The notes under the pieces are model-generated. The model saw only the letters and a program-made list of their open reading frames with translations, was not told the origin of the DNA and did not search any database. Source: an uncultured Opitutia bacterium (GTDB lineage Bacteria; Verrucomicrobiota; Verrucomicrobiia; Opitutales; Opitutaceae). From it: a stretch of 51,233 bases of DNA. Below are positions 26,286 through 34,670 of this stretch, one piece after another. A program made the translations under genes and the position numbers. Numbering within the stretch: the first letter of the stretch is position 1; each line of letters starts with the position of its first letter. The stretch lies in the NCBI GenBank assembly GCA_903825285.1, contig CAIJZY010000018.1, positions 1 through 51,233 on the forward strand. The letters run 5' to 3'.

Positions 26286-27839
26286 CTAGGCCGACCCACG
26301 TCGCGACTCGAAACGACTCCACAGGGCGATAGCCACGAAGAGGACACTCCAGAGTACGAAGATCGCCGGACATTGGAAGAGAAAGTCCCCCCAAGCGTGG
26401 ACCACTGTGAGGCCACCGCCAATGATGACCAGCAAGCCGAGCGGGGTCTTCCAGAACGAGCTGCGAAGCTGGAATTGTACCCACCAGATCCCTGCGGCCA
26501 AAAAGAGGAGCACGCCAAATAGACCGAGTTCCAGAGGTATTTCTACGATGTCATTGTGTGCATGCTCCCAGTATTCTGTCCTCCCTTTTTCTATGTTTAT
26601 ATCAGGATAGCGCCGCTGGTAGGTAGGAAAGAGATACCTGAATCCTCCCGCGCCCGTTCCACGGGCCCAGTAGTCGCCATACATATCCAGTGACGCTGTT
26701 GTCGCGATCCTTCGGTAATTGACCGAGGCGTCCTCGCCTGAAAAGACGTGGTTTATCCCACTCCAAGCCTCGGCGGCGTTGAGGGACTCAAGGCCGATTT
26801 TCAAGAATAACCCTAGAATCACGGCGAGGCAGAAGATGACCAGCGGCCGCTTAGTCGCGTTGGGTGTGTACCACTGGTAGATGACAAAACCGATGACTGC
26901 CAGGCAGGCGAAAACCATCATGGCGATGGCCGCGCCGCGGGAATAGCTCACAAACACACTCATCGCGATGACCAGGGCGAAGAAAACGTAGAGTCCCGAG
27001 GGATTGGACTTCTCGTACCGCCGGATGCCGCGGAGGTAATGCCATGCGGCCAGTCCAGAGGCAACGGCGAGGCAGAGATTGAGGTAGGCCCCGGCGTGGT
27101 TCTTGTAGATGAAAGATGCGAAGAACGAACCGTTCGAGGATTCCCAGAGCCAGAAAATCTTCCCGTTGGGCAGGAGGCGCTGGATCACGCCGAAGGCAGC
27201 GAGGAGGAATCCGTTGGTCGCGATGACGATGAAGAGGATCCTTACGCTCCGGCGCCGGGTAAATCCCACCCAGACGGTGCACATGGTCAGCCAGGCTGAA
27301 GCGTAGATGACCAGGGTCCGCCAGGGCCCGCCTCCGTGTTGAAAGGGCACCGAAACCCCGGTGGGCAGCCAGGAGATGAAATTGAGGCGCTTCATCCACC
27401 ATACCTTGCCATCGGTCTGGTAGATCCAGACTGGATTTAGGCCCTGCAGCGCGACGTAGACCAGCAGCGCCAGACCTAGCCAGAACAGTGGGAAACGCAG
27501 CAGCTTGCCCGTGAAACCGATACGGTAAGGACCTTCGGCGTCAGACTCCCCGGTATAAATCCGAGGAGTCATCGCGACGGCAAAGCCAACGACCGCGAAA
27601 ACGAGGCTGACGATCTGCGCCCAAAGTCGCATGCCACCAAAGGCCCACGGCAGAAACACAAGATGTGCCGACACGAGCCAGATCAATCTTACCTCCAGGG
27701 GGTGAAGGTAGATTCGCCGGGCAGTGCCACGAAACTGCTCGAGCGGTGTTATCTTCTGCTCTGATGGCTTGGGCTCGGCGTCGTCCACGGTCTGGCAGCA
27801 TGGACAACGGGTCATGTCCGTGAAGTGAAAACTGGCCAT
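26286..27839 (-). CDS. O-antigen-ligase-like (Wzy_C) membrane protein
   Basis: This 517-residue protein has about ten hydrophobic segments. A central loop contains KNHAGAYLNLCLAVASGLAA and the segment VFGDEDAS-like before MYGDYWARGTGAGGFRYL. The periplasmic signature EHAHNDIVEIPLELGLFGVL (C-terminal third) is characteristic of Wzy_C / O-antigen ligase-polymerase proteins. ATG 27839 was chosen over GTG 27842. The N-terminus has an unusual CPCC cluster (RCPCCQTVDD, about 12-21) before the first helix. It is convergent with the DUF4838 gene and could ligate or polymerise the glycan, as a partner or alternative to the Wzy-like protein at 17889. Which role is not decidable from sequence. Confidence 0.82.
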   Translation of the reverse strand: MASFHFTDMTRCPCCQTVDDAEPKPSEQKITPLEQFRGTARRIYLHPLEVRLIWLVSAHLVFLPWAFGGMRLWAQIVSLVFAVVGFAVAMTPRIYTGESDAEGPYRIGFTGKLLRFPLFWLGLALLVYVALQGLNPVWIYQTDGKVWWMKRLNFISWLPTGVSVPFQHGGGPWRTLVIYASAWLTMCTVWVGFTRRRSVRILFIVIATNGFLLAAFGVIQRLLPNGKIFWLWESSNGSFFASFIYKNHAGAYLNLCLAVASGLAAWHYLRGIRRYEKSNPSGLYVFFALVIAMSVFVSYSRGAAIAMMVFACLAVIGFVIYQWYTPNATKRPLVIFCLAVILGLFLKIGLESLNAAEAWSGINHVFSGEDASVNYRRIATTASLDMYGDYWARGTGAGGFRYLFPTYQRRYPDINIEKGRTEYWEHAHNDIVEIPLELGLFGVLLFLAAGIWWVQFQLRSSFWKTPLGLLVIIGGGLTVVHAWGDFLFQCPAIFVLWSVLFVAIALWSRFESRRGSA

Positions 27840-27887
27840 CACGTCCGATTCACCGGGCCGTGATATTTCATGACCGCGGGCGTATTC

Positions 27888-30359
27888 CTACTTCACGAGG
27901 TAAATCTCGGTGAGGACGACGCCGGAGGAGGCATTGTCGGCACTGGTGGCGTGGACGTTGTAGACGCCGGCCGGGAGGTCGAGCAGGACGGCGGCGTCCT
28001 TGCCTGGATCAGGCAGGCCGAAGGCCCCGACCGCGGACATGGCGTTCGTGAGCGGCACGACCTGGAGGGGATCGTCGGTCCAGTTGTCGTTCCGGGCCAC
28101 GACCCGGCCGTTCACATCGTAGACCGTGAGTATCGGATCGGCGAGCGGGGCGGTCACGCCGTAGCGGGAAAGCGTGGGGCCGACGACTCGGATCAGCACG
28201 CGCGCGGTGCGGTCGAAGTTCTGGGGATCCACGATCACCAGGCCGGCGATGGCGGTGCGCTCACCCGGTTCGGTGCGGGCGCGGAAGGAAAGGTTGAGCA
28301 GTTCGCCGGAGACAAGGCTGTTTGGCACGCGGTAGACTTCGACGAGCCCGACCCCATTGGCGTTGCCCTGGTCGCCGAGCTGCAAGGTGTAGTTGCCCGA
28401 ATAAAACGTGTACTGCAGGGCGGAGTCGTTGCTGTCCGCGCTGAACGGAAAGGCCCCGCAGGTGGCGGCGGCGGTGACGAGGTCGGACGCGCCGCGCCAG
28501 TTGTCATTGTTGGCGAGCAGCTGGCTGGAAACGTTGAACAGGTTGAGGACCGGGTTCGGCATGAAACCGGTCACGCCGTAGGGCTGGAGCGCGGGCCCCG
28601 CGCCGCGCAGGAGCGTGGGCACGCCGAGAGCGCCCGAGTAGACCTTCGCGGTGAGGCCGGCGATGGCGACGTTCTCCCCGGTGCCCACGTAGGCGCGACC
28701 CGAAAGGGCGGCGAGGTAGGGCGGATCGGCGGGATTGAGAATGGCGCGGGTGACGTAGCTCAGGACCGAGCCGAGCGGGCTGGTGACGCGGAGCTGGTAC
28801 CGGCCAAAATGCGCGAGGCTGAAATTGGTGATCGTGAGCGTGGGTGACGTGGTGTCCGCGGGCAACGGCTGGCCATCGAGTGCGAGCCACTGGTAGGTGA
28901 AGGGCCCGGTGCCGGTGACATTGCTCGTGAAGACCTGCGTCGCGCCCCGGCTGGGAGTGACATCGCCCGGGGCGATTGAGACCGACGGGGGAAAGCTGGT
29001 GACGACGTCGTCGGGACGGAGCCGGGCGATCAGGGACGAAGCATGCCCGTCCCAGTCGGAAAAACTGCCGGTGACGAGCAGCTTGCCGGACGGCGTGACC
29101 GCCAGGGTCGCGGGACTGCCGCTGCCGGGATAGAAGGAGGGATCGTCGGCGAGACCCGTGGCGGTGATGAGGACGCGGCGGATCACATAGCCGGAGCTGA
29201 ACGAGAGCGTGAAGATGCGGTTGTGCGCCGGGTCCACGGCGACGCTCGTGGGGGTGCCGCCGTTGGCGGACCAGGCAGGGTCGGCGACCCCATTGTCCTG
29301 CAGCATGGCCCAGTAGACGATGCCCTCATAGCTCTGGTAGCGGAGCAGGCGGCCGTCGGCGAACGGGTACAGCGCAATGCCCCCGCGCCTCAGCGGTGGG
29401 AGCTGGTGCTGGAACGTCGGGTCCTCCGCGCCGATGGACGTTAGGCGGTACATTTCGGTCCAGCTCGAGGGAAAGTGTCCCGCCACCGGATCGTACTCGG
29501 AGGCCTTCGCGTAAATGCGGCCGGTGGCGTCGAGCTGGAGGCCGGTGACCGCGTGCTGCGAGGAAAGCGTGCTGGAGTAGGTGAAGGTCGGATCGAGGGA
29601 GTCGTCGGCATTCAGCCTTGCGACCAGCCGGTTCTGCGCGATGAGCAGCTTGCCGTCCGGCTGCGCGCACGCGGCGGTGAGCGGCTTCGTGGCATCGAAG
29701 GCGGCGGGCAGGGTCAGCGGCCGCGGGCTGCTGTCGACGTTCAGGCGGTACGGTGCCTGGGAGGTGATCAACTCACCGTCGGCGAGCGCCGCGAGCAGAT
29801 TGCCGGCGGAGGAGGGCACGCTGTAGCCGGCGGTGCGGCTGCCATCGGGATTGAGGCGCACCACGGGGGGACTGCTGGTGCCGTCGTACATCTGCACGAT
29901 GAGGCTCTCGTCGGGCAGCGCGAACGACACGGTGGGGTAGTACGTGGAGGTCGGCAGCTGCGAGGTGAACGTCAGGTCCACCGGGCTTGGCGGGAACGGG
30001 AGCACATTGATCGTGACCGTATTGCTTTGATGCACGGTTCCGTCGGCGGTGGTGACGGTCAGCTCGTAGTTGCCGGAATCTGCGCTCGCCAGGTTGGACA
30101 CCGTGAGTGTCAGGCCCGTGGCGCCGGGAATGAGCTGGTCATTATGGTACCAGCGATTGGTGCCGGTGGGAGCGGAGCCGTTCAGCGCAAAGGTGACGGA
30201 GGAACCCGGCGCACGCTGCATGGGCAGCACGGGGTTGCCGTTCCCCTGTGTCATGACGTACAGGTCCACGGCCGAGGCGGGCAGCGCGGCCAGCCCCCAG
30301 ATGAGGGCTGCGCCCGTCATCAACCGACGGGACCATGGGGCGAAAACGGATGCGTTCAT
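27888..30359 (-). CDS. Secreted Ig-like / delta-60-repeat protein with duplicated C-terminal module
   Basis: This 823-residue secreted protein starts at ATG 30359 with a signal peptide (SRRLMTGAALIWGLAALPAS then AVDL, about 9-30). A first Ig-like domain (about 35-120) has TLTVSNLASADSGNYELTV. A beta-propeller-like region with delta-60-type repeats follows (AACAQPDGKLLIAQNRLVA, RLNADDSLDPTF, ITATGLADDPSF). A second Ig-like domain (about 480-560) has QWLALDGQPLP and LAHFGRYQLRV. Two copies of a 110-120-residue module end the protein: both have an IAGL segment, a RGAGPAL/RVVGPTL-type motif, a YGVT tetrapeptide, a NDNW motif, GAF, and a final LVEVYRV/LTEIYLV strand. No PEP-CTERM, lipobox or LPXTG motif is seen at the end. 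The function is unknown, probably extracellular. Confidence 0.75.
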   Translation of the reverse strand: MNASVFAPWSRRLMTGAALIWGLAALPASAVDLYVMTQGNGNPVLPMQRAPGSSVTFALNGSAPTGTNRWYHNDQLIPGATGLTLTVSNLASADSGNYELTVTTADGTVHQSNTVTINVLPFPPSPVDLTFTSQLPTSTYYPTVSFALPDESLIVQMYDGTSSPPVVRLNPDGSRTAGYSVPSSAGNLLAALADGELITSQAPYRLNVDSSPRPLTLPAAFDATKPLTAACAQPDGKLLIAQNRLVARLNADDSLDPTFTYSSTLSSQHAVTGLQLDATGRIYAKASEYDPVAGHFPSSWTEMYRLTSIGAEDPTFQHQLPPLRRGGIALYPFADGRLLRYQSYEGIVYWAMLQDNGVADPAWSANGGTPTSVAVDPAHNRIFTLSFSSGYVIRRVLITATGLADDPSFYPGSGSPATLAVTPSGKLLVTGSFSDWDGHASSLIARLRPDDVVTSFPPSVSIAPGDVTPSRGATQVFTSNVTGTGPFTYQWLALDGQPLPADTTSPTLTITNFSLAHFGRYQLRVTSPLGSVLSYVTRAILNPADPPYLAALSGRAYVGTGENVAIAGLTAKVYSGALGVPTLLRGAGPALQPYGVTGFMPNPVLNLFNVSSQLLANNDNWRGASDLVTAAATCGAFPFSADSNDSALQYTFYSGNYTLQLGDQGNANGVGLVEVYRVPNSLVSGELLNLSFRARTEPGERTAIAGLVIVDPQNFDRTARVLIRVVGPTLSRYGVTAPLADPILTVYDVNGRVVARNDNWTDDPLQVVPLTNAMSAVGAFGLPDPGKDAAVLLDLPAGVYNVHATSADNASSGVVLTEIYLVK

Positions 30360-30420
30360 GCCACCCCTTCTGACAAGCCGCGGGTGCGAAACCGCCATCG
30401 GCGTGCCCGGTGTGCGGCAC

Positions 30421-30452
30421 AAAAAAAGCCGCGCCCCGGGGGGGGCGCGGCT
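30421..30452 (-). terminator. Rho-independent terminator downstream of pnp
   Basis: On the - strand an 11-bp perfect GC-rich stem (30427-30437 paired with 30442-30452, loop of four) is followed immediately by seven T residues (complement of the A-run 30421-30427). It lies 34 bp past the pnp stop and before the start of the secreted-protein gene, so it should separate these two transcripts. Confidence 0.9.
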
Positions 30453-30485
30453 GGAATGAATGGGGCGGAGAACCCGCCCGTGGGC

Positions 30486-32699
30486 TTACTGGGCGGCCGG
30501 GGCCTCGGCCGCGGGGGCTTCGCCGCCACCCTGCTTCTGGGCCTCGAGCTCTTTCATCGCGGCCTTGCGCGAGAGGCGGACCTTGCCGGAGCGCTCGTCG
30601 ATGCCGATGCACTTCACGGTGATGGACTCGCCCATCTTGACGACGTCCTCCGTGCGGCGCACGCGGAAGTCGGCCAGCTCGCTGATGTGGCAGAGGCCTT
30701 CCTTGCCGGGCAGGCACTCGACGAAGCAGCCGAACTCCTTGATGCCGGTGACGCGGCCGGTGTAGATCTTGCCCATCTCGATCTGGGCGCCGCCGCCGCC
30801 GCCGCCACCAGGGCCGCCGCCGCAGAGACCGTCGATCTCCTGGATGGCGCGGGCCATGGCCTCGGCGTTGTTGGAGTAGACGAACACCTTGCCGGAGTCG
30901 TCCTCGGCGATGTCGATCTGCGCGCCGGTCGTCTCGGTGATGCGCCGGATGGTCTTGCCGCCGGGCCCGATGAGCAGGCCGATCTTCTCGGGATCGATCT
31001 GGATCGTCTGGATGCGCGGCGCGTACTTGGAGAGGTCGGCGCGGGGCGCGGGCAGGGAGGCGAGCATCGTGCGCAGGATCTCGATGCGGGCGTCGCGGGC
31101 CTGGAAGATCGCGGTCTTGGCGATCTCGAAGGGCAGGCCGTTGATCTTGAGGTCGAGCTGGAAGCCCGTGATGCCCTTGGTCGTGCCGGCGAGCTTGAAG
31201 TCCATGTCGCCGAAGTGGTCTTCCTCACCGAGGATGTCGGTGATCGTGACCCACTTCGCGATGGAGCCGTCCGCCGCGTTCTCGGTCATGAGGCCGCAGG
31301 AGATGCCGGCGACCGGGGCGATGATCGGCACGCCCGCGTCCATGAGGGCGAGGCAGCCGCCGCAGATCGAGGCCATCGAGGTCGAGCCGTTGGAGGCCAT
31401 GATCTCGGAGACGACGCGGATGGAGTAGGGGAAGACGTCCTCGGAGGGGAGGACGGGGACAAGCGAGCGCTCGGCAAGCGCGCCGTGGCCGACCTCGCGG
31501 CGGCCCGGGCCGGTGAAGCGGCCGGTCTCGCCGACGGAGAACGGGGGGAAGTTGTAGTGGAGGATGAAGCTCTTCGACGTGGCGCCGCCGGTGAGGCCGT
31601 CCATGTCCTGCGCTTCCTTCGTCGGCCCGAGGGTGACGATGGCGATGTTCTGGGTGTCGCCGCGCTGGAACATGGCGGAGCCGTGCACGCGGGGGAGGAC
31701 GCCGACCTTGGCGTCGAGCGGGCGGATGGACTTCGCGTCGCGGTGGTCCGAGCGGACGCCGCGGGCGAGGACGGTGGCGCGGTAGGCCTTGTACTGCAGG
31801 TCCTCGAACACGACGTTGAGGTCGACGTCGGTGAACTTGCCCTCGCCGAGCTCGGCGAGGAGGGCGGCCTTGGCCTCCTCCTTGAGCTTCTTCACGTTGG
31901 CGGAGCGGACGTTCTTCTCGAAGCCGAAGATGGCGGCGGAGACGCGGTCGGCGGGGACGACGCGCTCGATGATGGCGCGGGCCTCGGCCGTGGCGCCGAC
32001 GAGGGCGAAGGTGGCCTTGGGCTTGCCGGCGAGGGCGACGAGTTCCTTGATCGCCGCGATGATCGGCTGGATGGCCTGGTGGCCGAAGGCGAGCGCCTCG
32101 ACGAACTTCTCCTCGGGGAGCTGGTCGGCGGAGCCCTCGATCATCAGCATGTCCTTGGAGTTGCCGACGTAGATCAGGTCGAGCGAGGACGAGTACATCT
32201 GCTCGATGGTCGGGTTGGCGACGAACTGGTCGTTGATCAGGGCGACGCGGACGCAGCCGATCGGCCCGTTCCACGGGATGTCGGAGATGGCGAGGGCGGC
32301 GCTGGCGCCGTTGACCATGGCGATGTCGGAGTCGTTGATCAGGTCGGCCGACATCAGCTGGCCGATGATCTGGACCTCATTCAGGAAACCCTCGGGGAAG
32401 AGCGGGCGGCAGGGGCGGTCGCAGAGGCGGGAGATCAGGATCTCGCGCTCGGTGGGGCGGCCCTCGCGCTTGAAGTAACCGCCGGGGAAGCGGCCGGCGG
32501 CGGCGTACTTGTCGCGGTAGTCGACGGTGAGCGGGAAGAAGTCCTGGCCGGGGCGCATGGTCTGGGCGACGCAGGCGGAGACGAAGACGTTGGTCTCGCC
32601 GACATTCACGTTGACGGCGCCGCCCGCGAGCTGGGCGATGGAGCCGGTCGAGAACGTGAGGCCGAGGCCGGGGACGGTGACATTATGTTTCTGATTCAT
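30486..32699 (-). CDS. pnp: Polyribonucleotide nucleotidyltransferase (PNPase)
   Basis: This 737-residue phosphorolytic 3'-5' exoribonuclease of the degradosome has RNase PH domain 1 from [20 protein letters not shown] through [20 protein letters not shown]. The helical linker (about 215-310) is followed by RNase PH domain 2 with [20 protein letters not shown] and [20 protein letters not shown]. Catalytic acids are seen in [13 protein letters not shown] domain ([19 protein letters not shown], about 560-580) and a C-terminal S1 domain ([20 protein letters not shown]) follow. A Gly-rich linker ([16 protein letters not shown]) between KH and S1 is longer than usual, and the last 20 residues are Ala/Pro/Glu-rich. 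It follows rpsO, the classical order. Confidence 0.98.
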   Translation of the reverse strand: MNQKHNVTVPGLGLTFSTGSIAQLAGGAVNVNVGETNVFVSACVAQTMRPGQDFFPLTVDYRDKYAAAGRFPGGYFKREGRPTEREILISRLCDRPCRPLFPEGFLNEVQIIGQLMSADLINDSDIAMVNGASAALAISDIPWNGPIGCVRVALINDQFVANPTIEQMYSSSLDLIYVGNSKDMLMIEGSADQLPEEKFVEALAFGHQAIQPIIAAIKELVALAGKPKATFALVGATAEARAIIERVVPADRVSAAIFGFEKNVRSANVKKLKEEAKAALLAELGEGKFTDVDLNVVFEDLQYKAYRATVLARGVRSDHRDAKSIRPLDAKVGVLPRVHGSAMFQRGDTQNIAIVTLGPTKEAQDMDGLTGGATSKSFILHYNFPPFSVGETGRFTGPGRREVGHGALAERSLVPVLPSEDVFPYSIRVVSEIMASNGSTSMASICGGCLALMDAGVPIIAPVAGISCGLMTENAADGSIAKWVTITDILGEEDHFGDMDFKLAGTTKGITGFQLDLKINGLPFEIAKTAIFQARDARIEILRTMLASLPAPRADLSKYAPRIQTIQIDPEKIGLLIGPGGKTIRRITETTGAQIDIAEDDSGKVFVYSNNAEAMARAIQEIDGLCGGGPGGGGGGGAQIEMGKIYTGRVTGIKEFGCFVECLPGKEGLCHISELADFRVRRTEDVVKMGESITVKCIGIDERSGKVRLSRKAAMKELEAQKQGGGEAPAAEAPAAQ

Positions 32700-32996
32700 G
32701 TTCGGACTGTTTTCGGATTACGGATAAGGTGTCGGCGGATGAGGCGGACCGGGCCAGAGACACGAGGCTGGCGCCGATCCGGGGCTTCCGGTGAGGGAAG
32801 CGGTGGCGGCCGGGAGGCCGCCGCGGTGGGTTGGGATTCACGCCCACTTGATCTCCTCGTTTGGGACCCGAGAGATTTCCGTTTGCCGCCCCCTGGCGGA
32901 GTGCCGTGGCGGCAAGCGGAAATGTCCCGGTCTCGAGCGAGTGTCTGGAAAGACAACGGGCGACCCGCGGATCGGGTCGCCCGTGTGATAAGAGGG
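32700..32996 (-). promoter_or_regulatory. rpsO-pnp intergenic region with several hairpins
   Basis: No gene is seen in these 297 bp. They hold three stem-loops: an imperfect 15-bp inverted repeat (32876-32890 with 32908-32922, 14 of 15 paired), a 7-bp GC stem (32805-32811 with 32816-32822), and the rpsO-proximal stem listed separately. In E. coli a hairpin in the pnp leader is cut by RNase III and controls PNPase autoregulation. A similar role here is inferred from position and structure only. A pnp promoter is likely in this gap, but I could not fix its boxes. Confidence 0.45.
32958..32982 (-). terminator. Terminator-like hairpin after rpsO
   Basis: A perfect 10-bp stem (32958-32967 with 32973-32982, loop of five) lies 15 bp past the rpsO stop on the - strand. 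The 3' tail is only weakly T-rich, so it may be a partial terminator or an RNA-processing site that leaves rpsO and pnp partly co-transcribed. Confidence 0.5.
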
Positions 32997-33260
32997 TTAC
33001 TTGCGGAGATTCAGTTTCTGCAGGAGTTCGCTGTATTTCGGCAGGTCGTGCTTCTTGAGGTAATCAAGGAGCTTGCGCCGGCGGCTGGCCATCTGGAGGA
33101 GCCCGCGACGCGAGTGGAAGTCCTTGCGGTGCGTCCGCAGATGCTCGGTCAGGTGATTGATCCGGGCGGTCAGCAGGGCGACCTGGACTTCGGACGAGCC
33201 GGTGTCCTTGTCGTGGGTTTTGTATTCGGCGATGATTTCGGGTTTAACGACTGTTGGCAT
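32997..33260 (-). CDS. rpsO: 30S ribosomal protein S15
   Basis: This 87-residue primary 16S rRNA-binding protein of the small-subunit platform contains [19 protein letters not shown] (about 19-37), [20 protein letters not shown] (about 44-63) and [13 protein letters not shown], all hallmarks of S15. The length is close to the usual 88-89. No strong Shine-Dalgarno is seen before ATG 33260; instead hairpins lie directly upstream. It is encoded upstream of pnp, as in many bacteria. Confidence 0.98.
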   Translation of the reverse strand: MPTVVKPEIIAEYKTHDKDTGSSEVQVALLTARINHLTEHLRTHRKDFHSRRGLLQMASRRRKLLDYLKKHDLPKYSELLQKLNLRK

Positions 33261-33272
33261 GGTTTGTTAACT

Positions 33273-33341
33273 GAGGGTTACACGACTGTAGGGAACCCTC
33301 GCGGGCTCCGTGACACCCGCCCCGCCCCGACAAAGTCGGGG
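33273..33341 (-). promoter_or_regulatory. rpsO leader hairpins
   Basis: The leader directly upstream of the rpsO start holds two short inverted repeats. One is gagggtt/aaccctc (33273-33279 with 33294-33300), only 12 bp before the ATG. The other is ccccga/tcgggg (33325-33341). Many bacterial rpsO leaders bind S15 for autoregulation with lineage-specific structures. Such a function here is inference. Confidence 0.4.
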
Positions 33342-33491
33342 TTGAGCCGGCGCCACCGTTCCAATCCGGCGGAGTGCCGGACCAGTCATGGTGGGAATCC
33401 GCAACCGACGGATTTCCACTAACGCAAAGAGGTAGAATCCGAAGCCAAACCCGGCGGGGCAAGCGTATTTTTGCGGTCCGCCGGACCCCTC

Positions 33492-33875
33492 TCACCCGGC
33501 CCGGATATTCAACGACTTGAGGGTCTCGCAGCCCGGCAACTGGCGCAGGCGCTCGAGGATGGCTTCGCGGTGGAGGAAGATCTCGTTCCGGACCACGGAA
33601 TGGCTGGCGATGACGACCAGGCGCTTGCCTTCGATCCGGGCGGCATGGGAGTACGCCGCATTGGCTGACCCAACCAGCTCGGTCCATTGGTCCCGGATGG
33701 TCTGCTCGGTCGAGGGCCGGCCGACATGGTGCTGGACCATGAGCTCCTCGACCAGGTCGGCCAGCGGCCGGGTCGGGCGCTTCACCTGCCGGCGGGGCAC
33801 CTCATTCGGCACGCCCCGCAGGTCGGCGACGAGCTCCTCGGCGAGCTTGCTGAACTGGTGCGGCTCCTTGCTCAC
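33492..33875 (-). CDS. DUF721 (DciA-like) protein
   Basis: This small protein of 127 residues matches DUF721: PLADLVEELMVQHHVGRPST, then IRDQWTELVGSANAAYSHAA, GKRLVVIASHSVVRNEIFLH and REAILERLRQL near the end. Members of this family include DciA, which helps load the replicative helicase DnaB; others are of unknown role. It sits between the LPS-core-like genes and rpsO on the same strand, 27 bp after the FkbM gene. The 231-bp gap to rpsO holds the rpsO leader. Confidence 0.85.
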   Translation of the reverse strand: MSKEPHQFSKLAEELVADLRGVPNEVPRRQVKRPTRPLADLVEELMVQHHVGRPSTEQTIRDQWTELVGSANAAYSHAARIEGKRLVVIASHSVVRNEIFLHREAILERLRQLPGCETLKSLNIRAG

Positions 33876-33902
33876 GACGGGGGTTAGGACGGACGCGCCG
33901 GC

Positions 33903-34670
33903 TCAGGCCGACGGGGCCTCGAAGACGAAGTTGTTGCAGTAGTCGGCCTGGTCCGGCGACGCCTGATGCACCGCGGTATTGAACTCCGACAGCGGCGCGA
34001 GCTGACCCGCCCGGAAAAACCGCCCCGTGTAGCCGAGGCTCTCCAGATAGGAGAAAACCTCCGTGATGGGACGCGCGCCGTGGTGACGCTGCTCGCACTC
34101 GAACATGAGCACGGGTTTTTCGCGCCGGAGCATCTGCTCGGCCCCGCGGAAAACGTGCAGCTCGTGACCCTCGACATCGCACTTCAGGATCGAGACCGCG
34201 GGGCGGGGCGTGGGGAGCGTCGGGAGATACTGGTCGAGCGACAGCACGCGGACCTCGATCGAGTGGCCGGTCGCGGTGGCCGTGCTCGTCTGCTCCAGGG
34301 AGGCGCCGGGCGAGGGGCGGCCGTCGGTGGGGATGTTGAGCCGCAGCGTGCCCTCGCGGTCGGACACGCCGGCGTTCTCCACCGTGACCCGCGCCGGGTC
34401 GAAGCTGCGGCGCAGGTTGCGGGCGAGCTGGGGCTGCGGCTCGAAGGCGCAGACGCGTCCGGCGGGGCCCACGCCCCGCGCCAGCCAGTAGGTGTACCCG
34501 CCCTTGTGCGCGCCGATGTCGAGGGCGAGCGAGCCCGGCCGGACGTGCGCGCGCAGGAAGGCGATCTCGGCGGGATCGTTTCTCCACCGGTACTTGTGCG
34601 CGCGGTACAGCAGGCGCAGTTTCAGGCGCCAGGCGGCGGGCTCACGGCTGGGCGCGGTGGAGGCGTTCAT
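33903..34670 (-). CDS. FkbM-family methyltransferase, third copy
   Basis: This 255-residue SAM-dependent methyltransferase has the SAM loop SLALDIGAHKGGYTYWLARG (about 49-68), VCAFEPQPQLARNLRR and the FkbM signature VSILKCDVEGHELHVFRGAE (about 158-177). ATG 34670 is chosen over upstream in-frame codons because the extra sequence is low-complexity antisense of the neighbouring GT2 gene. The start lies 29 bp inside the upstream GT2 gene, so the two are probably coupled. It ends the LPS-core-like gene set and probably methylates a core sugar. Confidence 0.87.
   Translation of the reverse strand: MNASTAPSREPAAWRLKLRLLYRAHKYRWRNDPAEIAFLRAHVRPGSLALDIGAHKGGYTYWLARGVGPAGRVCAFEPQPQLARNLRRSFDPARVTVENAGVSDREGTLRLNIPTDGRPSPGASLEQTSTATATGHSIEVRVLSLDQYLPTLPTPRPAVSILKCDVEGHELHVFRGAEQMLRREKPVLMFECEQRHHGARPITEVFSYLESLGYTGRFFRAGQLAPLSEFNTAVHQASPDQADYCNNFVFEAPSA

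Noticed and set aside
27888-28010. PEP-CTERM or other sorting signal at the end of the secreted protein
   Set aside because: The protein ends in a beta-strand (LTEIYLVK) with no PEP motif, no terminal membrane helix and no basic tail.
29475-33422. Very long + strand open frame (about 1315 codons) over the secreted protein, pnp and rpsO
   Set aside because: It is the antisense of clearly conserved genes in GC-rich DNA, spans a strong terminator, and its residues (Gly/Asp/Glu/Val/Ala-rich) show no domain pattern.
33261-33480. Possible tRNA between rpsO and the DUF721 gene
   Set aside because: I could not fit an acceptor stem, anticodon arm and T-loop on either strand; the pairing found is limited to two short hairpins.
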